Shown piece after piece: positions 7,313 through 15,055 of a stretch of DNA of 64,000 bases. Both the position numbers and the translations under genes were made by a program. Numbering within the stretch: position 1 is the stretch's first letter; each line of letters begins with the position of its first letter. The notes beneath the pieces are model-generated. The model was not told where the DNA came from. It saw only the letters and a list, made by a program, of their open reading frames with translations, and searched no databases. The DNA is from Eubacteriaceae bacterium (GTDB lineage: Bacteria; Bacillota; Clostridia; Lachnospirales; Lachnospiraceae), in the NCBI GenBank assembly GCA_910574915.1, contig CAJTCR010000022.1, positions 1-64,000 of the forward strand, given 5' to 3'.

Positions 7313-8962
7313 ATGGCAAACAGGAACAAAAACAGAAATAAAAATCAGGATTTTCTTATGCAGGGCGGCGTGCTTGCCGCTGCTGCGATCCTTGGCAGGA
7401 TCATCGGGCTTATTTACCGGATTCCGCTGACAAATATTATCGGGGATCTGGGAAACAACTACTATGGATGCGCATTCGATATTTATAATATTTTTCTGCT
7501 TATTTCCTCCTATAGCCTGCCGATGGCAGTGTCCAGACTGGTCGCTGATTACCGGACGAAAGGAGAGTCCAGAAATGCGTACCGTTTATTAAAATGTGCG
7601 TTTTTATTTGCAATGTTTGTAGGCGCTTTGGCATGTGCGGCTATTTTTTTCGGCGCGCGCTATATTACGGCTACGGTATTTGAGACGCCGCTCAGTCTGT
7701 ATGCACTGCGCGTGCTGGCGCCGACGCTGTTTATTACGGCATTTTTAGGCGTCCTGCGCGGGTTTTTCCAGGGCATGGAAAATATGTATCCGAGCGCGGT
7801 ATCTCAGGTATTAGAGCAGCTCGTCAATGCGTTTGTCAGTGTGCTTGCCGCTTATTTTTTTGCATCCAAGGGCGGGCAGATCGGCAGGGTGCTGGCAAAT
7901 GAGGAAGGCTATCACGCGGCGTACGGGGCTGCGGGCGCGTCGCTTGGAACGACCGTAGGAGCCGCGTTTTCCCTGCTGTTTTTGTATATTTTGTATAAAG
8001 GCTTTGTACGGATCTGGCGTAAAAAAATGCGCAAAGAGCACGCAAAGCGGGTGCCTTATGAGGTATTATTCCGCAAGATGTTCTTTACGGTGCTGCCGTT
8101 TCTGGCAGCGTCCGCGCTGTTTAACTTAAATATTGTAATCGAGCAGGGCATTTTTAAGCATATGATGAAGGGCGCAGCACAAGCGGAGCAGGTGGCGCTT
8201 TGGTGGGGCGTATTTTCCGGGAAGTTCCGCACGATGCTAAACCTCCCGGTGGCGATCGCAGCCGCGATCGGCGCAGCATGTATCCCAAGCATTACCGCTT
8301 CTTTTGTGAAAAAAAGGCAGGAGGAGGTCGTGTTAAAAACAGAGCTTGCGATTCGCTTTTCCATGCTGATTGCGTTTCCGGCATCGTTTTTATTAATGCT
8401 GCTGTCCGCGCCGCTGATGGAATTTTTATTTCAGGATACGCAGCCGCTGGCATCGGGACTGCTCTTAGCAGGCGGTTCCATCGTGATATTTTATTCGCTT
8501 GCCACCGTTACGGCAAGCATCTTGCAGGGAGTCGGCAAGCTGCGTGCCCCGGTGATTCACAGCGGGATTTCCCTCGTGCTGCAAGTCATTGTGCTGGTCG
8601 TACTGCTAAAATTTACGGATCTTCATATTTACGCAGTCGTAGCGTCGATGGCAGTGTTTGGGATCTGCGTTACGGTGTTAAACCAGGTCGCACTGTACCG
8701 CAGCGGATACTGGGCGCCGGAATTTATGAAGACGTTCGTGCTGCCGGGCGTGTGCGCGTCGATTATGGCGTCGATGTGCTGGATTATTGAGGTCGCGTTA
8801 AGCCAGGTCGTTGCCTTTAAGTATGTAACCGTTCCGGTGGCGTTTGTATGCGGCGTAATGATCTATATGGTTCTGCTTTTGACACTGCGGGCAATGACGC
8901 CGGAAGAGATGCGGCAGTTCCCGGGCGGACGGCGGATGGCACGGATGATGAAACGGTTTTAA
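7313..8962 (+). CDS. SpoVB/MurJ-type polysaccharide flippase (MOP superfamily)
   Basis: 549 aa with about 14 predicted membrane helices. It starts with a short basic Asn/Lys-rich tail and the typical GGVLAAAAILGRIIGLIYR first helix. Members move lipid-linked precursors across the membrane; SpoVB acts in spore cortex synthesis, while MurJ-like paralogues serve vegetative peptidoglycan. Sequence alone does not decide between them, though the nearby sporulation genes fit SpoVB. GAAGG precedes the start. No terminator is obvious before the next promoter. Confidence 0.85.
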   Translation: MANRNKNRNKNQDFLMQGGVLAAAAILGRIIGLIYRIPLTNIIGDLGNNYYGCAFDIYNIFLLISSYSLPMAVSRLVADYRTKGESRNAYRLLKCAFLFAMFVGALACAAIFFGARYITATVFETPLSLYALRVLAPTLFITAFLGVLRGFFQGMENMYPSAVSQVLEQLVNAFVSVLAAYFFASKGGQIGRVLANEEGYHAAYGAAGASLGTTVGAAFSLLFLYILYKGFVRIWRKKMRKEHAKRVPYEVLFRKMFFTVLPFLAASALFNLNIVIEQGIFKHMMKGAAQAEQVALWWGVFSGKFRTMLNLPVAIAAAIGAACIPSITASFVKKRQEEVVLKTELAIRFSMLIAFPASFLLMLLSAPLMEFLFQDTQPLASGLLLAGGSIVIFYSLATVTASILQGVGKLRAPVIHSGISLVLQVIVLVVLLKFTDLHIYAVVASMAVFGICVTVLNQVALYRSGYWAPEFMKTFVLPGVCASIMASMCWIIEVALSQVVAFKYVTVPVAFVCGVMIYMVLLLTLRAMTPEEMRQFPGGRRMARMMKRF

Positions 8963-9020
8963 TCTAACATTTTACTATATTCAGCAAACGGGCTGCTATA
9001 TGTTATTTTTCGCAGGATGT

Positions 9021-9026
9021 TATAAT
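9021..9026 (+). promoter_or_regulatory. -10 element of the sugar-binding-protein gene
   Basis: Perfect TATAAT at 9021-9026, about 44 nt before the start codon. The -35 position (near 8998-9003, ATATGT) is poor, which fits an activator-dependent promoter. No clear cre site is seen. Confidence 0.45.
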
Positions 9027-9069
9027 CTTAGTATCAAATAAAGAAAACGACAGGGAGGATACGATTATT

Positions 9070-10449
9070 ATGAAGCGAAAGAAAATAGCAGCATTATTCA
9101 CAACTATTACACTTGCGGTTTCCCTGACAGCCTGCGGCGGGAACAACGGCAAGGAAAGTGCCGGGGATTCCGGCGGGGCTGCGGGCAGCGGCACGGAAAC
9201 GGACGGTCTGCAAAACTCATCAGAGCAATCGAAAGGCGAATATTCCGTGAACGAACTGACCGTAAATATATGGGATAATAACCAGTTGGATGGATTGCAG
9301 AACATCGCGGATGCGTGGACAGAAGCTTCCGGGGTCAAGGTCAAAATCAATGTCATTACATGGAACGAATATTGGACACTGCTTGAGGCAGGTGCTTCCG
9401 GCGGGGAAATGCCGGATGTATTCTGGATGCATATTAATGAGGCTGAAAAATATATGTCGGCTGATATGCTGCTGAATCTGGATGACTATATTGCCGCTGA
9501 TGATGCGATTGAATTGTCAAATTATTATGAAGGCATTGTAGATATTTACAGCAAGGACGGTTCGCAGTACGCTTTGCCAAAAGACCACGATACGATAGCT
9601 CTTTTGTACAATAAAGCCATTTTTGATAAATATGGCGTAGACTATCCTACGGATGCATGGACGTGGGATGACTATGCAGCGGCAGCAGCTACGATTGCAC
9701 AAAAAGGCGCAGCGGATGGTATTTATGGTACGGCGATGAATACAAATGACGGACAGGATGGCTGGTATAACTTAATCTATGGCTTTGGCGGCGAGCTGAT
9801 CAGTGATGATAAAAAAACGTCGGGAATGGACAATGAAAATACGCTGAAAGCCATGCAATGGCTTGCGGATGAACTATTTCCATCGATGCCTGATCAGGAT
9901 ACCATGTCAACGACTGACCCTGACCTGCTGTTTCAAAGCGGGCTGGTTGGCATGATGCTCCAGGGTTCGTGGATGGTAAATACGTTTTATACCGCAGAAA
10001 ATTCTTCGGACTATGCATGGGCGCAGATTCCATTTTATGATGCCAACGGCAATGGTACCTGTGAGGAAGGCGAGCGTGTGTCTTTATACAATGGGCTGGG
10101 CTGGGCAGTTGCCAAGAATACGGATGACCCGAAAGCGGCTTATGATCTGGTTTCCGCATTCTGCTCCAAAGAAGGACAGACCCGCCAGGCAGAACTGGGT
10201 GTGACCATGTCAGCCTATCTGGGATGCTCGGACGCATTTACCAGTGCTTTTGAGGGCATGGATCTAAAACCATTCTTAGACGTCGAAGAAAACGGAACAC
10301 TGATCCAGCATCCGTATTCCCGTTATACGACCCGGTGGGAAGGGATGTTTACTACCGATCTGGTTCCTGGCTGGAAAAACCCTGAAACGATGACGGATGT
10401 ATGTAAGGATATTGCAAAGCAGATGAATGACATACTTGCCGAAGAATAA
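9070..10449 (+). CDS. ABC transporter sugar-binding lipoprotein
   Basis: 459 aa. Family 1 extracellular solute-binding protein for sugars or oligosaccharides. Lipobox SLTACGG (Cys about 21), then a Gly/Ser/Glu-rich linker, then the bilobal binding fold (TVNIWDNNQLDGLQNIA, PDVFWMHINEAEKYM, YALPKDHDT, GLVGMMLQGSWM). Neither the two permeases nor an ATPase is encoded nearby, so it must use a transporter encoded elsewhere or be a remnant of a longer operon. The neighbouring AraC regulator and alpha-galactosidase suggest alpha-galactosides as ligand (inference). Start supported by GGGAGG. Confidence 0.9.
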   Translation: MKRKKIAALFTTITLAVSLTACGGNNGKESAGDSGGAAGSGTETDGLQNSSEQSKGEYSVNELTVNIWDNNQLDGLQNIADAWTEASGVKVKINVITWNEYWTLLEAGASGGEMPDVFWMHINEAEKYMSADMLLNLDDYIAADDAIELSNYYEGIVDIYSKDGSQYALPKDHDTIALLYNKAIFDKYGVDYPTDAWTWDDYAAAAATIAQKGAADGIYGTAMNTNDGQDGWYNLIYGFGGELISDDKKTSGMDNENTLKAMQWLADELFPSMPDQDTMSTTDPDLLFQSGLVGMMLQGSWMVNTFYTAENSSDYAWAQIPFYDANGNGTCEEGERVSLYNGLGWAVAKNTDDPKAAYDLVSAFCSKEGQTRQAELGVTMSAYLGCSDAFTSAFEGMDLKPFLDVEENGTLIQHPYSRYTTRWEGMFTTDLVPGWKNPETMTDVCKDIAKQMNDILAEE

Positions 10450-10476
10450 TCAAAAATTCAGCCGATAAATTTACCT

Positions 10477-10505
10477 TTCCCAAAAGCGAATTCCTGTGTT
10501 ATAAT
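10477..10505 (+). promoter_or_regulatory. candidate promoter of the AraC-type regulator
   Basis: TATAAT at 10500-10505 with a weak -35 (TTCCCA, 10477-10482) at 17-nt spacing. It lies just before the GGGGAGGG ribosome site of the regulator gene. Confidence 0.4.
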
Positions 10506-10533
10506 GCAGACAGGCTTTTGGGGAGGGAGATGT

Positions 10534-11448
10534 ATGAAGCATCAGGATACTGTAAAACGCAACAATGACTATCACTGTCTGGAATATGACCATGACCAGC
10601 CAGGAGATCTGTGCCTGGTAGCATGTGGAATGGAAAAATGTGATCCTTGCCAGGACAGTGGTGTACATGTCAGAGACTGTTACCATCTGCATGTCGTCCG
10701 GTCAGGAACAGGTGTTTTATATGCTGGCGGAAAAACGCTGCATCCACACGCAGGACAGTTTTTCCTGCTAAAGCATAATGAGAAATGCCAGTACATAGCG
10801 GATAAAAAAGATCCCTGGCACTATTGCTGGGTTACTTATTGCGGCGCGGATGCAAAACGCCTCTCACAGGAGATCGGGTTTGCAGACGGGGTTTATTGTA
10901 TGGACAGCGACCTTGCGGCTGACAAGTTCTATCAGCTTGTCAGCCGTATGCAGCAATACCCGGAAATGAACCATACGAGTGATCTGCGCCGCAAGGGCAT
11001 ACTCCTGGAATTTATTGCGTTGGCGTTGGAGGCAACGGAGTCATCATGTCCGAACCGGGGAAGATTTCGTGCGTACTCTGAAGATGTCTATGTAAGCCGT
11101 GCCGTCGATTTTATCCATTATAATTACGCGACGATAAGTGTAACTGATGTTGTAAACTTTATAGGTTTTAACAGATCATATTTTGCGACCATTTTTCGGA
11201 AAAAAGTAGGTGCTTCGCCACAGGAATACATCAGGCAGTACCGGCTGAATAAAAGCTGCATACTCCTGTCAGGGACAGGCCTTCCAATTCAGGAAGTTGC
11301 CGCAAGGGTGGGATACGAAAACCAGATGTCTTTTGCGCGCATGTTCAAGAAAGCATATGGGGTTACCCCGACAGAGTTCAGGATTCAAAATCGTGCGGAT
11401 CTTCCAGGATTGGGAGAAAAAAGCAGCATAGGAAGTTTTAAACTTTAG
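10534..11448 (+). CDS. AraC family transcriptional regulator
   Basis: 304 aa. The N-terminal cupin-like sensing domain contains RDCYHLHVVRSGTGVLYAGG. The C-terminal double helix-turn-helix covers about residues 195-290, with the AraC signature GYENQMSFARMFKKAYGVTPTEFR. Such proteins usually activate adjacent sugar genes in response to the sugar. It stands between the binding protein and the GH27 enzyme on the same strand, 12 nt from the latter. The start at 10534 follows GGGGAGGG; the ATG at 10504 overlaps the predicted -10 and is rejected. Confidence 0.9.
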   Translation: MKHQDTVKRNNDYHCLEYDHDQPGDLCLVACGMEKCDPCQDSGVHVRDCYHLHVVRSGTGVLYAGGKTLHPHAGQFFLLKHNEKCQYIADKKDPWHYCWVTYCGADAKRLSQEIGFADGVYCMDSDLAADKFYQLVSRMQQYPEMNHTSDLRRKGILLEFIALALEATESSCPNRGRFRAYSEDVYVSRAVDFIHYNYATISVTDVVNFIGFNRSYFATIFRKKVGASPQEYIRQYRLNKSCILLSGTGLPIQEVAARVGYENQMSFARMFKKAYGVTPTEFRIQNRADLPGLGEKSSIGSFKL

Positions 11449-11460
11449 GAGGTTTCAAAT

Positions 11461-12615
11461 ATGAATCAGCATATTTTGTCTGCCACTCCGCCAATGGGGT
11501 GGAATTCCTGGAATACTTTTTTTAAACATCCAAATGAAGAATTGGTTTGCCAGATTGCAGACGCGTTTGTACAGGAAGGCCTTCTGGAAGCAGGGTATAA
11601 GTATCTCATTATCGATGACGGCTGGGCGATGCGGGAGCGTGATGAAAAGGGCCAGTTGGTTCCTGACCCGCAGGCTTTTCCAAACGGCATTCAGCCGGTG
11701 ATCGATTATGTACATTCCAAAGGGCTGAAATTCGGGCTGTATTCCTGCTGTGGGGCACTTACCTGTGCCAGATATCCGGGAAGCCTGGAGCATGAATTTT
11801 CAGATGCGGCACAGTTTGCCGCCTGGGGCGTAGATTATCTGAAATATGATAATTGTTTAAGGCCTGCTTCGATTCCTTCGTCGATCCTTTATCGCCGGAT
11901 GAGTGCGGCACTGCGCGGCTGCGGACGCGAAATCTTGTTTGCCGCATGTCAGTGGGGGACTGAAGATGTCTACCAGTGGATTCGTTCCACAGGTGCCCAT
12001 ACGTTCCGTTCCACGATTGATATTCAGGATTGCTGGAATTCGATCGAAACAATAGCACTTTCGCAGATGGACAAACAGCCTTTTGGCGGAATGGGCTGCT
12101 TTAATGATATGGATATGCTTGTAGTTGGGATGTATGGGAAAGGGACAAATCCTGAGGCATGTATGGGAGGGTGCAGCGATACGGAATATCAGACACACTT
12201 TGCACTCTGGGCGATGATGAATTCGCCATTGATTATTGGCTGTGACATCCGAAGCATGAACAGCAGGACAAAAGAAATACTGACAAACCCTGACCTGATT
12301 GCGATTAATCAGGACGCTGAATGCCGTGCACCGTGCCGCATAGACTGTGTCGGAAACCCGGATGCCTTTGTACTAGTAAGGCCGTTGTGCGGCGGCGATT
12401 ATGCCATAGGATTTTTTAATTTTAGTGATACAAAGTCGGATGTGTCGCTGACATTATGGGATATCGGGCTTTCCGCGGCTTCCGGGCACGCATTGGAAGT
12501 CTATGACTGCATAATGCACGAGCATCTTGGAAGATACAAAGAGATACTGCTTCCGGTACTTCCGCCGCACGGCTGTGCGGTGTACCGCTGTAAAATTATT
12601 GGAGGCAGCAAATGA
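11461..12615 (+). CDS. glycoside hydrolase family 27 alpha-galactosidase
   Basis: 384 aa, cytoplasmic (no signal peptide). Retaining alpha-galactosidase that removes terminal alpha-galactose from melibiose/raffinose-type sugars. The GH27 barrel starts at PPMGWNSWN. The nucleophile is Asp about 130 in YLKYDNC and the acid/base Asp about 218 in FNDMDMLVVG. A C-terminal beta domain follows after about residue 290. TAGGAGG precedes the start. The stop overlaps the next small ORF (ATGA). An alpha-N-acetylgalactosaminidase is possible, since GH27 holds both. Confidence 0.92.
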   Translation: MNQHILSATPPMGWNSWNTFFKHPNEELVCQIADAFVQEGLLEAGYKYLIIDDGWAMRERDEKGQLVPDPQAFPNGIQPVIDYVHSKGLKFGLYSCCGALTCARYPGSLEHEFSDAAQFAAWGVDYLKYDNCLRPASIPSSILYRRMSAALRGCGREILFAACQWGTEDVYQWIRSTGAHTFRSTIDIQDCWNSIETIALSQMDKQPFGGMGCFNDMDMLVVGMYGKGTNPEACMGGCSDTEYQTHFALWAMMNSPLIIGCDIRSMNSRTKEILTNPDLIAINQDAECRAPCRIDCVGNPDAFVLVRPLCGGDYAIGFFNFSDTKSDVSLTLWDIGLSAASGHALEVYDCIMHEHLGRYKEILLPVLPPHGCAVYRCKIIGGSK

Positions 12616-12821
12616 CACGGCATTCTTGTATGAAATGCGGGGCAGCATTGGGCGGAGATGAGATTGCACTGCACAAGAAACTGATTTTTCGTGCGGCAAC
12701 AGAATATTTTTGTATGGACTGTTTGGCTGCGTTTTGCTCCACAAGCAGGGAGCGTCTGGAACAACTGGCTGCTTATTATCACCGCACAGGCGAATGCGTT
12801 CTTTTTGCAAAACAGGATTAA
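12612..12821 (+). CDS. 69-aa zinc-ribbon-like mini-protein
   Basis: Begins in an ATGA overlap with the GH27 stop, so it is translationally coupled. Two Cys pairs (CMKCG near residue 6 and CMDC near 34) could bind one zinc ion. The C-terminus is helical (SRERLEQLAAYYH). I do not recognise a named family. Its coupling suggests an accessory or regulatory role in the alpha-galactoside locus, which is inference only. Confidence 0.6.
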   Translation: MTRHSCMKCGAALGGDEIALHKKLIFRAATEYFCMDCLAAFCSTSRERLEQLAAYYHRTGECVLFAKQD

Positions 12822-12910
12822 AATTTTTTTGTTTTTTATGAATAAAATGGAAGTTACCAGCGCATACTTTTTTGTAAAACAGACTCCGGCAAATGGAAAT
12901 GGAGGGTATT

Positions 12911-13390
12911 ATGAACCACAAAAAAAGTATGCGTATTTTCTGGCTGTCACTGTTCCTGTTAGTCGTATCCGGCGCGGTTATTATAGCAGTTGTCCAGTAC
13001 CGGTCACATAAAAAAGAAATGCAAAACTCTTTTACGCAGCAGGCAAACGATGTGCAGGCAAACCATCTGGCACAGCCGCAGGATGCTCCGGCGATCGAAG
13101 AGGAGCCTGGCACGGCGGCCGCTTCTAAGCCGCAGGATGCAAAAGACGAGCCGCAGGATATCCATATGCAGGTACAGCCAGTCAGCGGAAATACAACCGA
13201 ATACCGATTTGAATTAAAAGCAAAGGACGGCTATCTGGACGTGTATCATTATCATACGGACAACCTGTTTTTCCATACAGGCATTCCGTACAGTGCGTTA
13301 ACGGTGGATCAGCGCCAGGAATTGGAGCATGGCATTTATTTTGTAAACGAACAGGAGATGTACGGATATCTGGAAAGCTGTACAAGCTGA
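12911..13390 (+). CDS. membrane-anchored protein with a BofC C-terminal-like domain
   Basis: 159 aa. One membrane helix near the N-terminus (about residues 8-28), an Ala/Gln/Pro/Glu-rich linker to about 95, and a C-terminal module (DGYLDVYHYHTDNLFFHTG ... HGIYFVNEQEMYGYLESCTS). This module resembles the C-terminal domain of BofC, the intercompartmental regulator of pro-sigma-K processing through SpoIVB. The resemblance is judged by eye. The start at 12911 has GGAGGG before it. It precedes a BaiN-like gene by 39 nt. Confidence 0.55.
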   Translation: MNHKKSMRIFWLSLFLLVVSGAVIIAVVQYRSHKKEMQNSFTQQANDVQANHLAQPQDAPAIEEEPGTAAASKPQDAKDEPQDIHMQVQPVSGNTTEYRFELKAKDGYLDVYHYHTDNLFFHTGIPYSALTVDQRQELEHGIYFVNEQEMYGYLESCTS

Positions 13391-13429
13391 GAAAGGATAC
13401 AAAGCACAATACACAGGCAGGGGTAAGAG

Positions 13430-14689
13430 ATGGAGAAAAAAGTATATGATACGGCGGTGGTCGGCGCAGGGGCGTCTGGTATTATGGCAGCGGTTACAGC
13501 CGCCAGGCTGGGCGCAGACACCGTCTTATTGGAGCATATGGATCAGGCGGCGAAAAAGATCCTGGCTACCGGAAATGGAAAGTGCAATTATACAAATGCC
13601 AGCCAGGGAATCGAATATTATTATTGTGAAGAGCCTGGCTTTGTGCGAACGGTATTGGAGCGGTTTTCTTATGCGGATACGATTCGTTTTTTTGAACAGT
13701 TGGGCATCCGCCCGGTGCAAAAAAACGGGACTTGCATTTATCCTGAAAGCGAACAGGCGTCATCGGTAAAAAGCGCCTTGTTAGCGGAGGTAAAGCGCCT
13801 TCATATCCCGCTGTATGTATCGGTCGGGATCCGCCGCATACATAAGACAGGCGCCCGTCTGGAACGGGAGCTTTTTTGCATTGAAACAAAAGAACAGACG
13901 ATATACAGCCGCACATGCATTTTGGCGACAGGCGGACAAGCAGCGAAAAAAACAGGAAGCGACGGGAGCGGCTATTTATATGCCAGGCAGTTGGGGCATA
14001 CGGTAAGACAGCCGTTCCCGGCGCTTACTGCATTATTGGCAGATTTTCAAAAATGGAAGCTTCCTGCGGGTGTCCGTATCGGCTGCGCGGCAGCCTTGGA
14101 TGTGGACGGAAAACGTGCTGCCTGTGAAACAGGGGAGCTGCAAATCACAGAATACGGAATCTCTGGAATTGTAGTCTTTCAGTTTAGCCGTATTGCGGCA
14201 AAGGCGCTTGCTGAACACAGGCAGGTGACCGTCAGCCTTGACTTTAAGCCCAACATGCCAAAACAAGCGCTGGAACACTATATTTTGGAGCGTTTTTACA
14301 GTATTTATCATAAAAACAAGCAGATCGACGAGGGAATGACCGGATTTTTGCCGGATAAGCTGATCGCGGTGATTCGCTCCCGTGCAGGGATTAACGCACA
14401 GGTTCGCTGCGGACAGTGCAGCAGGCAGCAGGCACAGCGGCTTGCTGCGGTGCTGAAAGATTATCGGGTCAAGATCACAGGCACAAAAGGATTTGACCAT
14501 GCACAGGCGACAGCGGGAGGCGTATGTGTACGTGAAATCGATGCGGCGCGGATGGAGTCAAAAAAAGTGCCGGGCCTTTATTTTGCAGGAGAGCTGGTTG
14601 ACGTAGATGCAAAATGCGGCGGCTATCATTTGCAGTGGGCATGGTCAAGCGGATTTGCAGCGGGCAGCGCCGCGGCGGGGGCTTGTTAG
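13430..14689 (+). CDS. BaiN/HI0933-family NAD(P)/FAD-dependent oxidoreductase
   Basis: 419 aa. The Rossmann FAD-binding site is GAGASGIMAA near residues 11-20, and the family string KKILATGNGKCNYTN follows. A GELVDVDAKCGGYHLQWAWSSG motif closes the C-terminal FAD site. Members include BaiN (bile acid 7-dehydroxylation in Clostridium scindens) and many of unknown substrate, so bile acid activity cannot be assumed here. The stop codon (14687-14689) lies at the edge of repeat A1. Confidence 0.85.
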   Translation: MEKKVYDTAVVGAGASGIMAAVTAARLGADTVLLEHMDQAAKKILATGNGKCNYTNASQGIEYYYCEEPGFVRTVLERFSYADTIRFFEQLGIRPVQKNGTCIYPESEQASSVKSALLAEVKRLHIPLYVSVGIRRIHKTGARLERELFCIETKEQTIYSRTCILATGGQAAKKTGSDGSGYLYARQLGHTVRQPFPALTALLADFQKWKLPAGVRIGCAAALDVDGKRAACETGELQITEYGISGIVVFQFSRIAAKALAEHRQVTVSLDFKPNMPKQALEHYILERFYSIYHKNKQIDEGMTGFLPDKLIAVIRSRAGINAQVRCGQCSRQQAQRLAAVLKDYRVKITGTKGFDHAQATAGGVCVREIDAARMESKKVPGLYFAGELVDVDAKCGGYHLQWAWSSGFAAGSAAAGAC

Positions 14690-15020
14690 AGCGGACAAGT
14701 TTGAGTTGCTTTGGTAGGTTTTTACAGGGAGGGACGCCAGGAAATAGGATAGGCATCCCCTGGCGGCGTCCGTTCCAGAATGCTAAGAATCCCTAAGTAT
14801 CCTGCTGGAACACTGTGGCAGTGGACGGTCGCGGCACCTAGTTCGCTGCCTGCTGGCAGCTAAAGGTGCCGCTTGGCTGCGCCCCTGGTTGCCCCGCAGA
14901 ATACCAAGGGATTCTTAGCATTCTGGAACTGACGCAGCCAGGGGAGGCACATTCTCTCTCCCTGCGTCCCTCCCTGTAAAAACCTACCAAAGCCATTTAA
15001 ACTTGTTCGCTGTAGTACTA
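14687..15020 (+). repeat. A element copy A1 (forward, full length, palindromic)
   Basis: About 334 nt of imperfect palindrome filling the gap between two FAD genes. The left end (GCGGACAAGTTTGAGTTG) mirrors the right end (TTTAAACTTGTTCGCTGTAG...). Nested stems include GCTAAGAATCCCT with AGGGATTCTTAGC. The 42-nt core hairpin is at 14831-14872 (GCGGCACCT ... AGGTGCCGC with an inner GCTGCC/GGCAGC stem). It begins at the stop codon of the upstream gene. The octamer-plus AGCGGACAA occurs at 14690 and again just after the element at 15021, but the left copy is also part of the terminal repeat, so this is not proof of target duplication. No ORF is credible inside. Confidence 0.85.
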
Positions 15021-15055
15021 AGCGGACAATACAGGCAGAGAAAGGAAAAGTAACG

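Noticed and set aside
14614..14796. Open frame at the end of the BaiN-like gene into A1
   Set aside because: Out of frame with a clear gene and continues into the repeat.
14687..15020. A elements as group II introns, HEARO/IS605-type or ordinary terminators
   Set aside because: No intron domain V, no TnpB or reverse transcriptase, and the elements are far larger than terminators and lack a consistent U tract. I cannot formally exclude a known RNA family without a search.
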